Positions 28,176 to 38,407 of a stretch of DNA of 64,000 nt are shown here, one piece after another; the stretch's first letter is position 1, and every line of letters starts with the position of its first letter. The notes under the pieces are model-generated. The model made no database searches. It saw only the letters and a program-made list of their open reading frames with translations, and was not told the DNA's origin. The translations under genes were made by a program, and so were the position numbers. The stretch spans positions 1 to 64,000 of the forward strand of contig CANMSL010000008.1 in the NCBI GenBank assembly GCA_947500505.1. Direction: 5' to 3'. The DNA comes from an uncultured Aquimarina sp. (lineage in GTDB: Bacteria > Bacteroidota > Bacteroidia > Flavobacteriales > Flavobacteriaceae).

Positions 28176-28452
28176 GAAATGGACTTTCTTTAAACTTTTG
28201 CTAAATATAGAAATATTCTTCAATAAAATTTCCTGAAGCCAATTATCATATATGTAGACTCAAAGTAAATAAACCGAAATAGACCCAACAATGCTATTTT
28301 TATAACTATCTGCCAAATATCTAATTGCCCATGTACTAATAGAACTATAATTTTATATTTCTGAAACTCTAAATATCTCATACGTAGGATTTAACTTTCT
28401 TTTCACTATTACCCTATTGATATTTCTTTATCTTCGGCCGAAAAATTTACTC

Positions 28453-30942
28453 ATGCACAAACATACTTTATATCTCTTATTATTACTGACCCTAGCGCTT
28501 TCGGGTTGTTCCGCATTTCAGAATAAAAAAGGAAAAACTCCAAAAACCGCAGAAGCAAAAAAACCTGGTAAAGATAAAAATGCTATTAAACCTTATAGTG
28601 AAGTAATTACCAAAAAAGCCAAAAGTGATGAAGGGCTTTTTACGGTTCACAATATAGAGGACAAGTACTTTTATGAGATACCGGATTCTCTGTTTAACAG
28701 AGAAATGCTTATGGTAACCCGAATTGCTAAAACTGCTACAGGAATCGGTTTTGGCGGGGGAAAGCAAAACACACAGGTCCTTAGATGGCAAAAGAAGAAT
28801 AAAAAAGTATTGCTTCGGGTAGTTTCTCATCAAATTTATGCAGCAGATTCTTTACCAATTCACGAAGCGGTTGTGAATTCTAATTTTGAGCCGGTTCTAT
28901 TTTCGTTTCCAATAAAGGCTTTTTATAAAGATTCTGTAAACAATGCAACTGTTATAGAGGTCACTGATCTATTTAAAAATGATGTAAAAGCTATTGGTTT
29001 CCCTGCTTCCAGAAGAAAACAATATAAAATCACTCGATTAGACGCAAATCTTTCATATATAGATTCTATAAGGAGTTATCCCCTTAATATCGAAACCAGA
29101 CACGTTAAAACATACAACGCCGGTCAACCTCCTTCTAATGCTAGTACAGGAACTATTTCACTGGAAATGAGTAATTCCATGATCCTTCTTCCTAAAACAC
29201 CTATGAAACGACGCTATTTTGACCAAAGGGTTGGGTGGTTTGCTCGCGGACAGGTAGACTATGGATTAGATGTACAAGAAAGCAAAACAATACGATATTT
29301 AGATCGGTGGAGATTAGAAGTACGTGATGAAGATATTGAAAAATTTAAGAGGGGTGAATTGGTAGTGCCCAAAAAGCAAATCGTTTATTATATCGATCGC
29401 GCCACTCCAGAAAAATGGAGAAAATATATTAAACAGGGGATTGAAGATTGGCAAGTAGCTTTTGAGGAAGCTGGTTTTAAAGATGCAATAATTGCCAAAG
29501 ATCCTCCAACTAAAGAGGAAGATCCAGATTGGAGTCCGGAAGATGTTCGTTATTCTGTGGTTCGCTATTTGGCTTCTCCAATACCAAACGCAAACGGTCC
29601 TCACGTAAGTGACCCGAGATCTGGAGAAATTCTGGAAAGTGATATTAATTGGTATCATAATGTTATGACCTTACTACGTAATTGGTTTTTTGTACAAACT
29701 GCGGCAATCAACCCGGATGCGCAGGGAGTTGCGTTTAAGGACGAAGTGATGGGCAGACTTATCAGGTTTGTTTCTGCGCACGAAGTTGGTCATACTCTCG
29801 GATTACCACATAATATGGGAAGTAGTGTTGCATATCCTGTGGAATCTTTGCGTGATCCGGAGTTCACAAAAAAATATGGAACAGCACCATCCATAATGGA
29901 TTATGCCCGTTTTAATTATATAGCACAACCTGGCGACGGAGATGTAGCATTAATGCCGGAAATCGGAATCTATGATAAGCATGCGATACGATGGGGATAT
30001 CGGCCAATTCTGAATACTACTGCAGAAGAAGAAAAGAAAACGCTGGATAGTTGGATTTTAAAACATGCAGATGATCCTAAATATCGTTTCGGAAGACAGC
30101 AATTTGGTGTAATTGATCCAAGTTCGCAAACAGAAGACCTTGGTGACGATGCAGTAAATGCCAGTACTTATGGTATTGCCAATTTAAAAAGAATAGTACC
30201 TAACCTGATACAGTGGACTGCAGAAGACGGTAAGGATTATAATGACCTACAAACTATGTACGGACAAGTTCTGGGACAATATAACAGATATATGGGACAC
30301 GTTGCCTCTAACATTGGTGGTGTGTATGAATATTTCAAAACTTATGATCAGGAAGGTGCTGTATATACACACGTGACCAAAGAAAATCAGAGAAGAGCTA
30401 TGATATTCTTACAAGAACAGTTGTTTAAAACTCCAGAATGGTTGTTGGATACTTCTATTTTTAATAAAATAGAATCTGCAGGTAGTATAGAACGAGTGCG
30501 TGGTTTTCAGACAAGAACGTTGAACAACCTGCTGGATCAGGGGAGGATGGCTAGATTAATCGAAAATGAAGCTTTAAATTCTACAGATGCTTATACACTT
30601 ATCGATATGATGACAGAATTACGTTCCGGTATCTGGAGTGAACTGAGAAATGGCACTGCAATTGATGTATATCGTCGTAATCTTCAACGAGCATATATCG
30701 AAAGGCTTGAGTTTTTGATGACCAAGGAGCAAACTCCTATTCCTGCCAATTTCAGGCGTTTTATAAGACGTACTAATATTGATGTGTCACAGAGTGATAT
30801 CAGACCAATCGTGCGAGCAGAGCTGAAAAATCTTCAGAGAAATGTTAGAAATGCTATCGGTAGAACGTCAGATAGAATGACACGCTATCATTTGCAGGAT
30901 GCTGCAGAAAGAATCTCTTTAATATTAGATCCTAAAAAATGA
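28453..30942 (+). CDS. Zinc-dependent metalloprotease lipoprotein
   Basis: An 829-residue protein. The start MHKHTLYLL is chosen over an upstream in-frame ATG because it opens a type II signal peptide with lipobox LSGC. Early DUF5118/DUF5117-type regions precede the zinc site HEVGHTLGLPHN (around residue 442), with metzincin pattern HExxHxxxxxH. The downstream SIMDYARFNY block has a Met-turn-like motif. It is expected to be an envelope-anchored protease; substrate unknown. A bidirectional terminator follows. Confidence 0.93.
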   Translation: MHKHTLYLLLLLTLALSGCSAFQNKKGKTPKTAEAKKPGKDKNAIKPYSEVITKKAKSDEGLFTVHNIEDKYFYEIPDSLFNREMLMVTRIAKTATGIGFGGGKQNTQVLRWQKKNKKVLLRVVSHQIYAADSLPIHEAVVNSNFEPVLFSFPIKAFYKDSVNNATVIEVTDLFKNDVKAIGFPASRRKQYKITRLDANLSYIDSIRSYPLNIETRHVKTYNAGQPPSNASTGTISLEMSNSMILLPKTPMKRRYFDQRVGWFARGQVDYGLDVQESKTIRYLDRWRLEVRDEDIEKFKRGELVVPKKQIVYYIDRATPEKWRKYIKQGIEDWQVAFEEAGFKDAIIAKDPPTKEEDPDWSPEDVRYSVVRYLASPIPNANGPHVSDPRSGEILESDINWYHNVMTLLRNWFFVQTAAINPDAQGVAFKDEVMGRLIRFVSAHEVGHTLGLPHNMGSSVAYPVESLRDPEFTKKYGTAPSIMDYARFNYIAQPGDGDVALMPEIGIYDKHAIRWGYRPILNTTAEEEKKTLDSWILKHADDPKYRFGRQQFGVIDPSSQTEDLGDDAVNASTYGIANLKRIVPNLIQWTAEDGKDYNDLQTMYGQVLGQYNRYMGHVASNIGGVYEYFKTYDQEGAVYTHVTKENQRRAMIFLQEQLFKTPEWLLDTSIFNKIESAGSIERVRGFQTRTLNNLLDQGRMARLIENEALNSTDAYTLIDMMTELRSGIWSELRNGTAIDVYRRNLQRAYIERLEFLMTKEQTPIPANFRRFIRRTNIDVSQSDIRPIVRAELKNLQRNVRNAIGRTSDRMTRYHLQDAAERISLILDPKK

Positions 30943-30967
30943 AGATTTAAAAAATAGCTGAATAAAA

Positions 30968-30993
30968 AAAGCCGTTCTTCTAAGAACGGCTTT
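30968..30993. terminator. Bidirectional terminator
   Basis: AAAGCCGTTCTT and AAGAACGGCTTT pair around a 2-nt centre between the convergent protease and hemL genes, with A and T tracts outside. Confidence 0.85.
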
Positions 30994-31001
30994 CTAATTT
31001 T

Positions 31002-32288
31002 CTATAAGCTTTCTGCAGTGGTAGCAACCGCTTTTATGGTTTCGTCAAGATCACCGTAAGTGAGTGCCTCTGTAATAAACCAACTTTCAAAAGCACTTGG
31101 TGCTATATAAATTCCTTGATCGAGCATACCGTGAAAGAACTTCTTAAAGGTCTCATTATTTCCTTTTGCAGCACTTTCGAAATCAGTAACAGGATTTTCA
31201 CAAAAGTGGACAGAAATCATAGATCCGATTCTATTAATAGTATGTGTTACGTTTTTCTCATTCAAAACCTCAGTCATACCTTTATGTAAATACTTGGTCT
31301 TTTGACCAATACTGTCAAAAATTCCAGTATTCTCATTCAATTCAGTTAACATGGCTAATCCTGCAGCCATTGCCAATGGATTACCACTTAATGTTCCTGC
31401 TTGATAAACAGGTCCCAATGGTGCTAGCTGATTCATAATTTCTGTTCTTGCCGCAAAAGCACCCACCGGCAGCCCGCCTCCGATTACCTTTCCAAAAGTT
31501 ACAATATCGGCGTCCACGTCTAATAATTCCTGTACTCCTCCTTTAGCCAACCTAAATCCTGTCATTACTTCGTCAAAAACTAACAAAATATCATTAGCGT
31601 CACAAAGAGATCGTAATCCTTCCAGAAACCCCTCGGAGGGAGGAATACACCCCATATTTCCTGCCACAGGTTCTACTATAATACAGGCAATCTCTCCTTT
31701 ATTAGAATTGATAATTCCTTCTACGTGTCCCAAGTCATTATATCTGGCAAGTAATGTATCTTTTGCCGTTCCTTCTGTAACACCTGGACTATTAGGACTA
31801 CCAAAAGTTACTGCTCCACTCCCAGCTTGAATAAGGAAAGAATCACTATGTCCGTGATAACATCCTGCAAATTTTATGATTTTATCTTTTTTGGTAAAAC
31901 CACGCGCCAATCTTACCGCGCTCATACAGGCTTCGGTACCAGAATTTACAAATCGTATTTTATCAATATTAGGAACCATTGATACTGCTAATTCAGCAAT
32001 CTGTGTTTCTATCTCTGTAGGCATTCCAAAACTTGTTCCCTTTTTTGCTTTCTCTATCACAGCATTTAAGACCGGAGGGTGTGCGTGACCCAAAATCATT
32101 GGTCCCCAGGAGTTAATATAATCTATTAAACGATTTCCGTCTTCATCATATAAATAAGCACCTTTTGCTTCTTTAACAAAAATTGGATCTCCTCCTACTG
32201 CTTTAAATGCACGTACTGGTGAATTAACTCCACCGGGAATTACTTTTTGAGCCTCTGCAAAAAGTGCACTACTTCTTTTATAAATCAT
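31002..32288 (-). CDS. hemL: Glutamate-1-semialdehyde 2,1-aminomutase
   Basis: A 428-residue PLP enzyme that makes 5-aminolevulinate in the C5 haem pathway. The PLP lysine is Lys267 in [16 protein letters not shown]. Other family blocks are [15 protein letters not shown] and [13 protein letters not shown]. Full length. It is the last gene of a four-gene leftward operon, with gaps of 6, 1 and 6 nt. Confidence 0.97.
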   Translation of the reverse strand: MIYKRSSALFAEAQKVIPGGVNSPVRAFKAVGGDPIFVKEAKGAYLYDEDGNRLIDYINSWGPMILGHAHPPVLNAVIEKAKKGTSFGMPTEIETQIAELAVSMVPNIDKIRFVNSGTEACMSAVRLARGFTKKDKIIKFAGCYHGHSDSFLIQAGSGAVTFGSPNSPGVTEGTAKDTLLARYNDLGHVEGIINSNKGEIACIIVEPVAGNMGCIPPSEGFLEGLRSLCDANDILLVFDEVMTGFRLAKGGVQELLDVDADIVTFGKVIGGGLPVGAFAARTEIMNQLAPLGPVYQAGTLSGNPLAMAAGLAMLTELNENTGIFDSIGQKTKYLHKGMTEVLNEKNVTHTINRIGSMISVHFCENPVTDFESAAKGNNETFKKFFHGMLDQGIYIAPSAFESWFITEALTYGDLDETIKAVATTAESL

Positions 32289-32294
32289 ATTGAA

Positions 32295-33161
32295 TTAAAA
32301 TTCATCAGAATTATCATCGGGCTCTTCTACCTTAAGTACTTGTCCGATGGCAATTGCATTATCTTTTAAATTATTATACGCTTTAAGCTCCGATACCTTA
32401 ATATTATATCTTCGGGATATTGAGTACAAAGTATCTCCTTTTTGAACCACATACTCTCCGTTTTTTGCCGCAGAAACTGTTGGTTTTTTCGGTTTTTCTG
32501 GTTCTTGCGGGACGTATCTATTACCTAAAACCTCAGCGTCATACGTATATAACTTATATCGTTCTATGATACTTATAAGCTTTGCTGGATATTTTTTGTC
32601 TGTTGCATAACCTGCTGCGCGCAATCCATATGCCCAAGATTTATAATCCTCTTGTTTGTAGGTAAAAAGTTTTGCATAGCGTTTCCTGTTTTTTAAAAAC
32701 AAAGAATGATCCCTAAATGAATAACTTGCTTTTTCATATTTTCTGAAACATTCCTGAGAGCGATCATCATCATGGTATACCCTGTCTCCTGTCCAATCGT
32801 GGCACTTTATTCCAAAATGATTATTAGCTTTCCCTGTTAGTTCGCCATAACCTGCTCCAGACTCCAAGATTCCCTGAGCCAATGTGATACTCGCAGGAAT
32901 ACCATATTGTTTCATCTCGTGCTTTGCGATACCAGCATATTCAAAAATATAATTCTGAACTTTCTCCTTATAAGAAACCGGAGCCAACAGTTTTTCAGTT
33001 TCCTCCTTTGATTCTTTTATTTCTCTTACTTCTCTGCTAACCTCTATTTTTCTTACCGAAGGAGCGGTTGTCCTCCTGGAAGTTGTTGCCTTTTTACTGC
33101 TACCACAAGAAATCAAGAGCGCAGTAACACAAAACAATAGTATAACTTTCCTCACGTTCAT
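32295..33161 (-). CDS. Lipoprotein glucosaminidase with LysM domain
   Basis: A 288-residue protein with lipobox LISC (Cys19). A glucosaminidase (GH73-like) domain spans ~65-205, with IPASITLAQGILESGAGYGELT carrying the catalytic Glu and a NNHFGIKCHDWTG block. A C-terminal LysM domain (YVVQKGDTLYSISRRYNI) binds peptidoglycan. It probably hydrolyses or remodels peptidoglycan from the membrane. Placed in the hemL operon, 6 nt upstream of hemL. Confidence 0.93.
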   Translation of the reverse strand: MNVRKVILLFCVTALLISCGSSKKATTSRRTTAPSVRKIEVSREVREIKESKEETEKLLAPVSYKEKVQNYIFEYAGIAKHEMKQYGIPASITLAQGILESGAGYGELTGKANNHFGIKCHDWTGDRVYHDDDRSQECFRKYEKASYSFRDHSLFLKNRKRYAKLFTYKQEDYKSWAYGLRAAGYATDKKYPAKLISIIERYKLYTYDAEVLGNRYVPQEPEKPKKPTVSAAKNGEYVVQKGDTLYSISRRYNIKVSELKAYNNLKDNAIAIGQVLKVEEPDDNSDEF

Positions 33162-33162
33162 A

Positions 33163-34104
33163 TCAAATTTTAATAAGCGGGAGCTTCTTTTTACCTAGCT
33201 TTTTATTCATACCGGAAATACCTTGCAAACCTCCTGTATGAATGGCTAAAATACGAGTATTTTTTGTAAAAATTCCTTTCTGTATGCTATCAAAAAGCCC
33301 GTACATCATCTTTCCTGTATAAATCGGATCTAAAGCAATATTTTGTTCCTCCCTGAATCTATTTATAAACTCAATTAACCTTTCATTTATTTTACCATAA
33401 CCCCCAAAATGATACTCTTCGATGAAACTCCAGTTATTTTTATGAGTATATTTTTTAATTTCATCTGAAAGAAAACTCCCCTTCAAGGCAGGAAATCCAA
33501 TTACTTGTTGATGTGCTAAACTTGCATTGATAATTCCTGAAATTGTTCCACCGGTTCCGACAGCGCAACAGATATAATCAAAAACCGCATCTTGATCTGT
33601 TAGAATTTCCTTACACCCCTGTATGGCTAAATTATTAGTTCCGCCTTCAGGGATGCAATAGAAGAAACCAAATTCTTTTTTAAGAGTTTCTATAAAAGAT
33701 TTTGAAGTTTTTTGTTTGTAAATGGCTCTGCTAACAAATTTTAGCTCCATTCCATTATCGGAAGCAAACCGAAGTGTGTCATTTTCTGACAATGTATGAC
33801 CCAAATTTTTTGCCAATTCTTCTCCCCTGATTATACCAATAGTTTGTAATCCAACTATTTTTCCTGCCGCTGCAGTTGCCGCAATATGATTACTATATGC
33901 TCCTCCAAAAGTTAAAACTGTTTCAAACCCTAATTTTTTAGCTTCCATCAGGTTATATTTCAGCTTTCTAAATTTGTTACCAGAAACATGCTCATGAATC
34001 AGATCTTCACGCTTTAAAGATACTGTTACTCCTGCCTCTTTTAGTATAGGGTGAATTATTTCTTCATTTGTTGACTCTCTTACTTCCGAAGAAAAAAAAT
34101 CCAT
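33163..34104 (-). CDS. PLP-dependent ACC deaminase/D-cysteine desulfhydrase family
   Basis: A 313-residue fold-type II PLP enzyme. The PLP lysine lies in the early HVSGNKFRKLKYNL block (GNKFRKL). LTFGGAYSNHIAATAAAG and the CAVGTGGTISGI phosphate loop are also present. Sequence alone does not separate 1-aminocyclopropane-1-carboxylate deaminase from D-cysteine desulfhydrase; the latter is more usual outside plant-associated bacteria. One nt separates it from the glucosaminidase gene. Confidence 0.85.
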   Translation of the reverse strand: MDFFSSEVRESTNEEIIHPILKEAGVTVSLKREDLIHEHVSGNKFRKLKYNLMEAKKLGFETVLTFGGAYSNHIAATAAAGKIVGLQTIGIIRGEELAKNLGHTLSENDTLRFASDNGMELKFVSRAIYKQKTSKSFIETLKKEFGFFYCIPEGGTNNLAIQGCKEILTDQDAVFDYICCAVGTGGTISGIINASLAHQQVIGFPALKGSFLSDEIKKYTHKNNWSFIEEYHFGGYGKINERLIEFINRFREEQNIALDPIYTGKMMYGLFDSIQKGIFTKNTRILAIHTGGLQGISGMNKKLGKKKLPLIKI

Positions 34105-34110
34105 TATAGG

Positions 34111-34437
34111 TTATAGATATTTTATGAAACTCCAAAATTTTCGATCTTTCAGGTAAGAAAGTTCTGTTTCCATCTCATATGCTTCTCGCTCAAAAGAAAT
34201 GTTACGATATGCTTCACGTGAATTCCCGTACTGAATCAATCGGATTAAATACTCGGTTAGATATATAAAATAAAATGGAATGACTAATAGCTCTAACTGT
34301 TGTTTCAAATGAATTTTTTCATGATTTATGAAAACTTCATCCTTCTTTAATCCAGGATCTTTTACCACAATAAATGGCCAAAGTGCAATTCCTACAAAGT
34401 GGCGACCTATCAAATATTTGTTAACTACTACTGGCAT
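34111..34437 (-). CDS. Small membrane-associated protein with HExxH-like motif
   Basis: A 108-residue protein from MPVVVNKYLIG. An ATG 36 nt upstream would overlap the start of the divergent DUF5522 gene. It has NHEKIHLKQQLELL, a HEKIH pattern of the zinc-peptidase type, followed by a hydrophobic segment (VIPFYFIYLTEYLIRLI) and FEREAYEME. This looks like a miniature M48/M56-like protein; activity is unproven. It begins the hemL operon. Confidence 0.7.
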   Translation of the reverse strand: MPVVVNKYLIGRHFVGIALWPFIVVKDPGLKKDEVFINHEKIHLKQQLELLVIPFYFIYLTEYLIRLIQYGNSREAYRNISFEREAYEMETELSYLKDRKFWSFIKYL

Positions 34438-34465
34438 CTTACCGCAAGATAGTATTTTTGTAGCG

Positions 34466-34642
34466 ATGAACAATTCAAAAAGAATACTAAAACCTGAAGA
34501 AGGAGACTATTATCTTACTCCTGAAGGATACAGATGTTTTACGGAACAATATCATCTAAGACGAGGATATTGTTGTGAGAGTGGCTGTAGGCACTGTCCC
34601 TACGGATATGATAAAAAGACAAGCAAGTATACAAAGAAATAG
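34466..34642 (+). CDS. DUF5522 Cys-rich protein
   Basis: A 58-residue protein with YLTPEGYRCFTEQYHLRRGYCC and CRHCPYGY, a four-to-five Cys arrangement characteristic of DUF5522, probably metal-binding. The start MNNSKRILKPEE is preferred over an in-frame ATG at 34328, which lies inside the divergent gene. A TATTTTTG -7-like box at 34453-34460 ends six nt before the ATG, so the mRNA may be nearly leaderless. Confidence 0.85.
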   Translation: MNNSKRILKPEEGDYYLTPEGYRCFTEQYHLRRGYCCESGCRHCPYGYDKKTSKYTKK

Positions 34643-34719
34643 TCTCTAAGTGACTCGTGGTATGATTGTTGTGCCATTTTTATTAAAAAATATTGTTGAA
34701 CATTAAAAAAAACAGGATT

Positions 34720-35256
34720 ATGAAATTTTTCTCTCTTTTATCACTAATCCTTATCATAACACTCAGCTCCTGTTCTAGTGTTCGAGTGGCTTCTGATTAT
34801 GATAAGCAAGCTAATTTTAACAGTTATAAAAGCTATGCCTTTTTCAAACCTGGGATTGACCAAGCAGAAATTAGCGATCTCGACAAAAAGCGTATTTTAC
34901 GGGCTATAGAAGCAGATATGTCTGCAAAAGGATTTACTAAATCAGAAAACCCTGATGTACTAGTCAGTATTTTTACTAAAACCAAGGAAAATGTAAACGT
35001 CTACCAGAATAATTTTGGTTGGGGCTGGGGATGGGGATGGGGATGGAATCCCTGGATATGGGGACCTGCACAAAATACTGTTTCCAGAACTACGGAAGGC
35101 ACACTATATATTGATTTAATTGATGCTTCTAAAAAAGAATTAATCTGGCAAGGTATGGGTACAGCTGCCCTTACCAAAAAAGTAGACAAAAAGCAAGAAA
35201 AAATGAATGAGATTGTATCGGCTATATTAGAAAAGTACCCTCCTGAAATAAAGTAA
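34720..35256 (+). CDS. DUF4136 lipoprotein
   Basis: A 178-residue protein from MKFFSLLSL with lipobox LSSC. The DUF4136 pattern is present: VASDYDKQANFNSYKSYAF near the N-terminus and LYIDLIDASKKELIWQGMGT near the C-terminus. A low-complexity insert of alternating Trp and Gly (five WG units, then WNPWIWGP) sits at ~105-120. Envelope location; function unknown. Confidence 0.9.
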   Translation: MKFFSLLSLILIITLSSCSSVRVASDYDKQANFNSYKSYAFFKPGIDQAEISDLDKKRILRAIEADMSAKGFTKSENPDVLVSIFTKTKENVNVYQNNFGWGWGWGWGWNPWIWGPAQNTVSRTTEGTLYIDLIDASKKELIWQGMGTAALTKKVDKKQEKMNEIVSAILEKYPPEIK

Positions 35257-35279
35257 TTTTTGATATACTTCTCAATAAC

Positions 35280-35313
35280 ATGGCCTTTCTTTATATAGTG
35301 AGGCTATTTTTTT
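35280..35313 (+). terminator. Terminator after DUF4136 gene
   Basis: ATGGCCT (35280-35286) pairs with AGGCTAT (35301-35307) with one G-U pair, then TTTTTT. Confidence 0.6.
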
Positions 35314-35347
35314 ACGTATTTTTATAAAGAACTTGACTATTAATAGT

Positions 35348-35953
35348 ATGCGTAATTTTCTTCTCGGAGCATTAATCGCCGTATTCATTGCTTTAGGCAT
35401 CAATTATTTTGTGACGCAGTCCAGAACTCAAAAAACTGAGCTGCAGTCTTCTGATCTGATTTTGGACCAGATAAAAAATGTTGGTAAACTAGTAGTGACT
35501 GAAGGGCATTTTTCTGAAGTGATCACCTATAAAGATGCTAAAAAATATTATCTTGATATACTTACTGCAGAGAAAAAAGCTATCGTGGTGGTTAATGCAG
35601 GCGTGACTGTTTCTTACGACTTAAGTAAAATCAAACACACTATTGACCACGAAAATAAAACACTTACCATTATCAGTATTCCTGATGCAGAAATCAATAT
35701 CAATCCGGATATCAAATATCACGACCTTGAAGAAGATTTTTTCAACCAATTTAATCCCGAAGATCACAATCTTATCCAAAAAGAGGTAATTCGTAAGCTT
35801 AATGAAAAAATTGAAGCTTCTACACTAAAATCAAATGCAGAAAACCGTCTGATAAGTGAATTACAGAAAATATATATTCTTACAAACTCATTAGGTTGGA
35901 CACTGGTTTATCATGGTAATCCAATTACTAATACTGAACAGCTAATTCTTTAA
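35348..35953 (+). CDS. DUF4230 membrane-anchored protein
   Basis: A 201-residue protein from MRNFLLGALIAVF with one N-terminal membrane anchor and an extracytoplasmic DUF4230 domain (GKLVVTEGHFSEVITYKD, VTVSYDLSKIKHTID, IPDAEININPDIKYHDLEEDF in part). The family is of unknown function. The last 26 nt overlap the 3' end of the convergent DUF2867 gene. Confidence 0.88.
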   Translation: MRNFLLGALIAVFIALGINYFVTQSRTQKTELQSSDLILDQIKNVGKLVVTEGHFSEVITYKDAKKYYLDILTAEKKAIVVVNAGVTVSYDLSKIKHTIDHENKTLTIISIPDAEININPDIKYHDLEEDFFNQFNPEDHNLIQKEVIRKLNEKIEASTLKSNAENRLISELQKIYILTNSLGWTLVYHGNPITNTEQLIL

Positions 35954-36458
35954 TTGTACTTTTTAACATCGCAGGAACGATTAGCTTATGAAATGGCTTA
36001 ACAACTAGAAAATATAATTTTCCGTACCAGTTATTAAAACTTACAACTGTAGAGATTATAAGATCTTTCTTATCACATGATTTTGGTTGTAACAGTATAG
36101 ATACTCTGAAGTTGAGATGAGCATCATCTTCACCTAAAATAATTTCGTCATCAGATCTTTCAAATACCTTAAAAACTCCTACCTGATCTCCAATCTCTCC
36201 TCGAAAGCTTTGTATCAACTGGTTTCGCTCATTGATACCTCCTCCTGTTTTTAAACCAAAAACTGAAACAATTTTGTTTCGTAAAATAAGTAATTTATCA
36301 ATCCATCTTGGAGGAGCAGTAAAAAACGCTTTGGAAACAATCAAGATATCTGCATCATCTTCTGGATCCATAAAAACGCCTCTAAAACTATCCGAATAAT
36401 TATAAGTATGCTTAAGTAACAATGATTTCTTTGGAATATGGGCTTTTTCAACTTTCAT
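35928..36458 (-). CDS. DUF2867 protein at the end of the mod operon
   Basis: A 176-residue soluble protein with the DUF2867 pattern: DSFRGVF, FFTAPPRWIDKLLILRNKIV, DDEIILGEDDAHLNFRVSI and a C-terminal WYGKLYFLVVKPFHKLIVPAML. In other proteins this domain follows an NAD-binding SDR domain, but here it stands alone. Its start is 1 nt from the modC stop, so it is cotranscribed with molybdate uptake. A role tied to molybdenum is an inference from that position only. Confidence 0.82.
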   Translation of the reverse strand: MKVEKAHIPKKSLLLKHTYNYSDSFRGVFMDPEDDADILIVSKAFFTAPPRWIDKLLILRNKIVSVFGLKTGGGINERNQLIQSFRGEIGDQVGVFKVFERSDDEIILGEDDAHLNFRVSILLQPKSCDKKDLIISTVVSFNNWYGKLYFLVVKPFHKLIVPAMLKSTIKELAVQY

Positions 36459-36459
36459 A

Positions 36460-37344
36460 CTATTCTTCTACTTTTACCAAAACAGGATTAAAAGCTTTAG
36501 AAGCGACAATCACTTTATCACCAATTGCTAAATTTTCAATTTCTGATTCTTGCGCAATAACTTTTACCACATTATTTCCAACAAGAACGGTAACTATGTA
36601 AATAACCTCTTCCTGTACAATTGCGATCACTTCCCCTGCAAATTGAAACTTACCACTAAGTCTGTCGTTGGTAAAAATTGTTATTGGATTACCTTCTCTA
36701 CTGATTATACCGTCCTCCAGACAATAAATTTTATCAGACATTTTTACAATTTCTCCAACATCATGACTTACTAAAATTGTAGTCAGGTTGTACTGTTTAT
36801 GTAATTTAAGGATGTAATCCTGTAGCTTACTGCGCATTTTCTGATCCAGTGCAGAAAGTGGTTCATCCAGCAACAAAACTTCTGGCGTTCGGACTAAAGC
36901 TCGAGCTAAGGCAACTCTTTGTTTTTGACCACCAGATAAGGTTTCAGGATTTCTGTCCTGTAAATCTTCCAATTCAACTATATCTACCAATTCCTTAATA
37001 ATATTTTTATCCTGGCCTTTTTCTAATGCATACTCCAGGTTTTTTCTTACTGTCATATTAGGGAATAGTGCATAATCCTGAAAAACATATCCAATCCTAC
37101 GTTTTTGTGGAGTGATATCTATCTTATTATCCGTATCCAACCAGGTATTACCATTTAGAACAATCTTGCCCTTATCAGCCGATAATAATCCTGCCAGTAT
37201 CCTGAGTGTAGATGTTTTTCCCGCACCAGAAGATCCATATAATGTTACGAATTGACCTTTTTCAATTCTCAATTGAATATCAAGTAGCATTTCTCCGTTT
37301 GCAGTATGTAGTTTTTTATGTACGTAAGCTTCTATCATTTCCAA
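36460..37344 (-). CDS. modC: Molybdate ABC transporter ATP-binding protein
   Basis: A 294-residue ABC ATPase with Walker A GSSGAGKT (37-44), signature LSGGQ (136-140), Walker B LLLDEP (157-162) and a switch His (VSHD). The C-terminal ~65 residues form a TOBE-like regulatory domain. It powers molybdate import with modB and modA. It overlaps modB by 10 nt, which suggests translational coupling. Confidence 0.92.
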   Translation of the reverse strand: MEMIEAYVHKKLHTANGEMLLDIQLRIEKGQFVTLYGSSGAGKTSTLRILAGLLSADKGKIVLNGNTWLDTDNKIDITPQKRRIGYVFQDYALFPNMTVRKNLEYALEKGQDKNIIKELVDIVELEDLQDRNPETLSGGQKQRVALARALVRTPEVLLLDEPLSALDQKMRSKLQDYILKLHKQYNLTTILVSHDVGEIVKMSDKIYCLEDGIISREGNPITIFTNDRLSGKFQFAGEVIAIVQEEVIYIVTVLVGNNVVKVIAQESEIENLAIGDKVIVASKAFNPVLVKVEE

Positions 37345-38009
37345 AATCGTTTTAGATGTCCGCCATTAATCAGATACACAGATAACAACACTAAAAAGGT
37401 TGTTATAAATAAAATCAAGGAATACGTATTTGCATTATCATAGTTAAGTGCTTCTACCTCATCGTAAATAGCAATAGAAACTACTTTGGTTTTTTCCGGA
37501 ATGTTACCTCCGATCATCAAAACGACTCCAAATTCTCCTACGGTATGTGCAAACGCCAATACAATACCTGTTAATAATGAAGGTTTTATATTGGGTAATA
37601 ATACACTAAATAGTGTTTTTATTTTAGATTTTCCCAATATGTACGAAGCTTCTGTTAATGAAGTTGGTAAACTGGCAAGACCAGACTGAATAGGATTTAC
37701 CATAAATGGTAAACTATAAATAACTGATCCCAGCACCAATCCCGAAAATGAAAAAATTAATCGGATACCTAACCAATCCTGTAACCAACTGCCTAAAGCA
37801 TTACCCGGGCTAAATGCTATCAATAAATAAAAACCTAAGACCGTAGGCGGTAAAACTAATGGCATACTTACTAAGGTTTCTACAACTGGTTTGATTCGTG
37901 ATTTAGAATATGCTAACCAATATGCCAGTGGAACCGAAATTACCAATAGAATTATGGTAGTCACCAGTGCAAGCTTAGCTGTTAATATAATTGGCCCCCA
38001 TGCCATCAT
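37335..38009 (-). CDS. modB: Molybdate ABC transporter permease
   Basis: A 224-residue inner-membrane permease with about five to six helices and the family blocks LVSMPLVLPPTVLGFYLL and GEFGVVLMIGGNIP, the latter next to the EAA loop that contacts ModC. Overlaps the Mop gene by 4 nt (ATGA). Confidence 0.93.
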   Translation of the reverse strand: MMAWGPIILTAKLALVTTIILLVISVPLAYWLAYSKSRIKPVVETLVSMPLVLPPTVLGFYLLIAFSPGNALGSWLQDWLGIRLIFSFSGLVLGSVIYSLPFMVNPIQSGLASLPTSLTEASYILGKSKIKTLFSVLLPNIKPSLLTGIVLAFAHTVGEFGVVLMIGGNIPEKTKVVSIAIYDEVEALNYDNANTYSLILFITTFLVLLSVYLINGGHLKRFWK

Positions 38010-38407
38010 CTGGAAATCATAATTTCGTTTATCTTAACCATCACAATTACTTCTTGATTTTCAGTCAGAGCCATTTCATCCAGAACCTCTGTGGCAATTA
38101 AAGATGCTACAGCTCCAATTTCTGTTTTTAAAGTTAATTTGCTTAACAACAAGCCTTTTTTGACCTCCTCTATGGTTGCTTTAATTTTATTTTGTACGCT
38201 AATTAATGGATATTCTTCTTTACTTATAATTACTTCCGTTTCTTTAAACAATACATTTACGATATTCCCAACAGATAAATAAGAAGCGGTCTCTGGTGTT
38301 TCTACAAGAATCGTTTTTAGTTCAACACGCTCACTAATCCGAACAGAAACCATTGATAAACTCTTGTTTACCTGTATATCTGATATATGTCCTGAGAATA
38401 CATTCAT
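38006..38407 (-). CDS. Mop/TOBE-type molybdate-binding protein
   Basis: A 133-residue protein made of two Mop/TOBE-like repeats (about residues 1-65 and 70-133), for example SGHISDIQVNKSLSMVSVRI and NKIKATIEEVKKGLLLSKLTL (each a strand pair). Such molbindins store or sense molybdate in the cytoplasm. It lies between modA and modB and overlaps both neighbours by 1-4 nt. Its position inside the operon supports a role in molybdate homeostasis. Confidence 0.82.
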   Translation of the reverse strand: MNVFSGHISDIQVNKSLSMVSVRISERVELKTILVETPETASYLSVGNIVNVLFKETEVIISKEEYPLISVQNKIKATIEEVKKGLLLSKLTLKTEIGAVASLIATEVLDEMALTENQEVIVMVKINEIMISR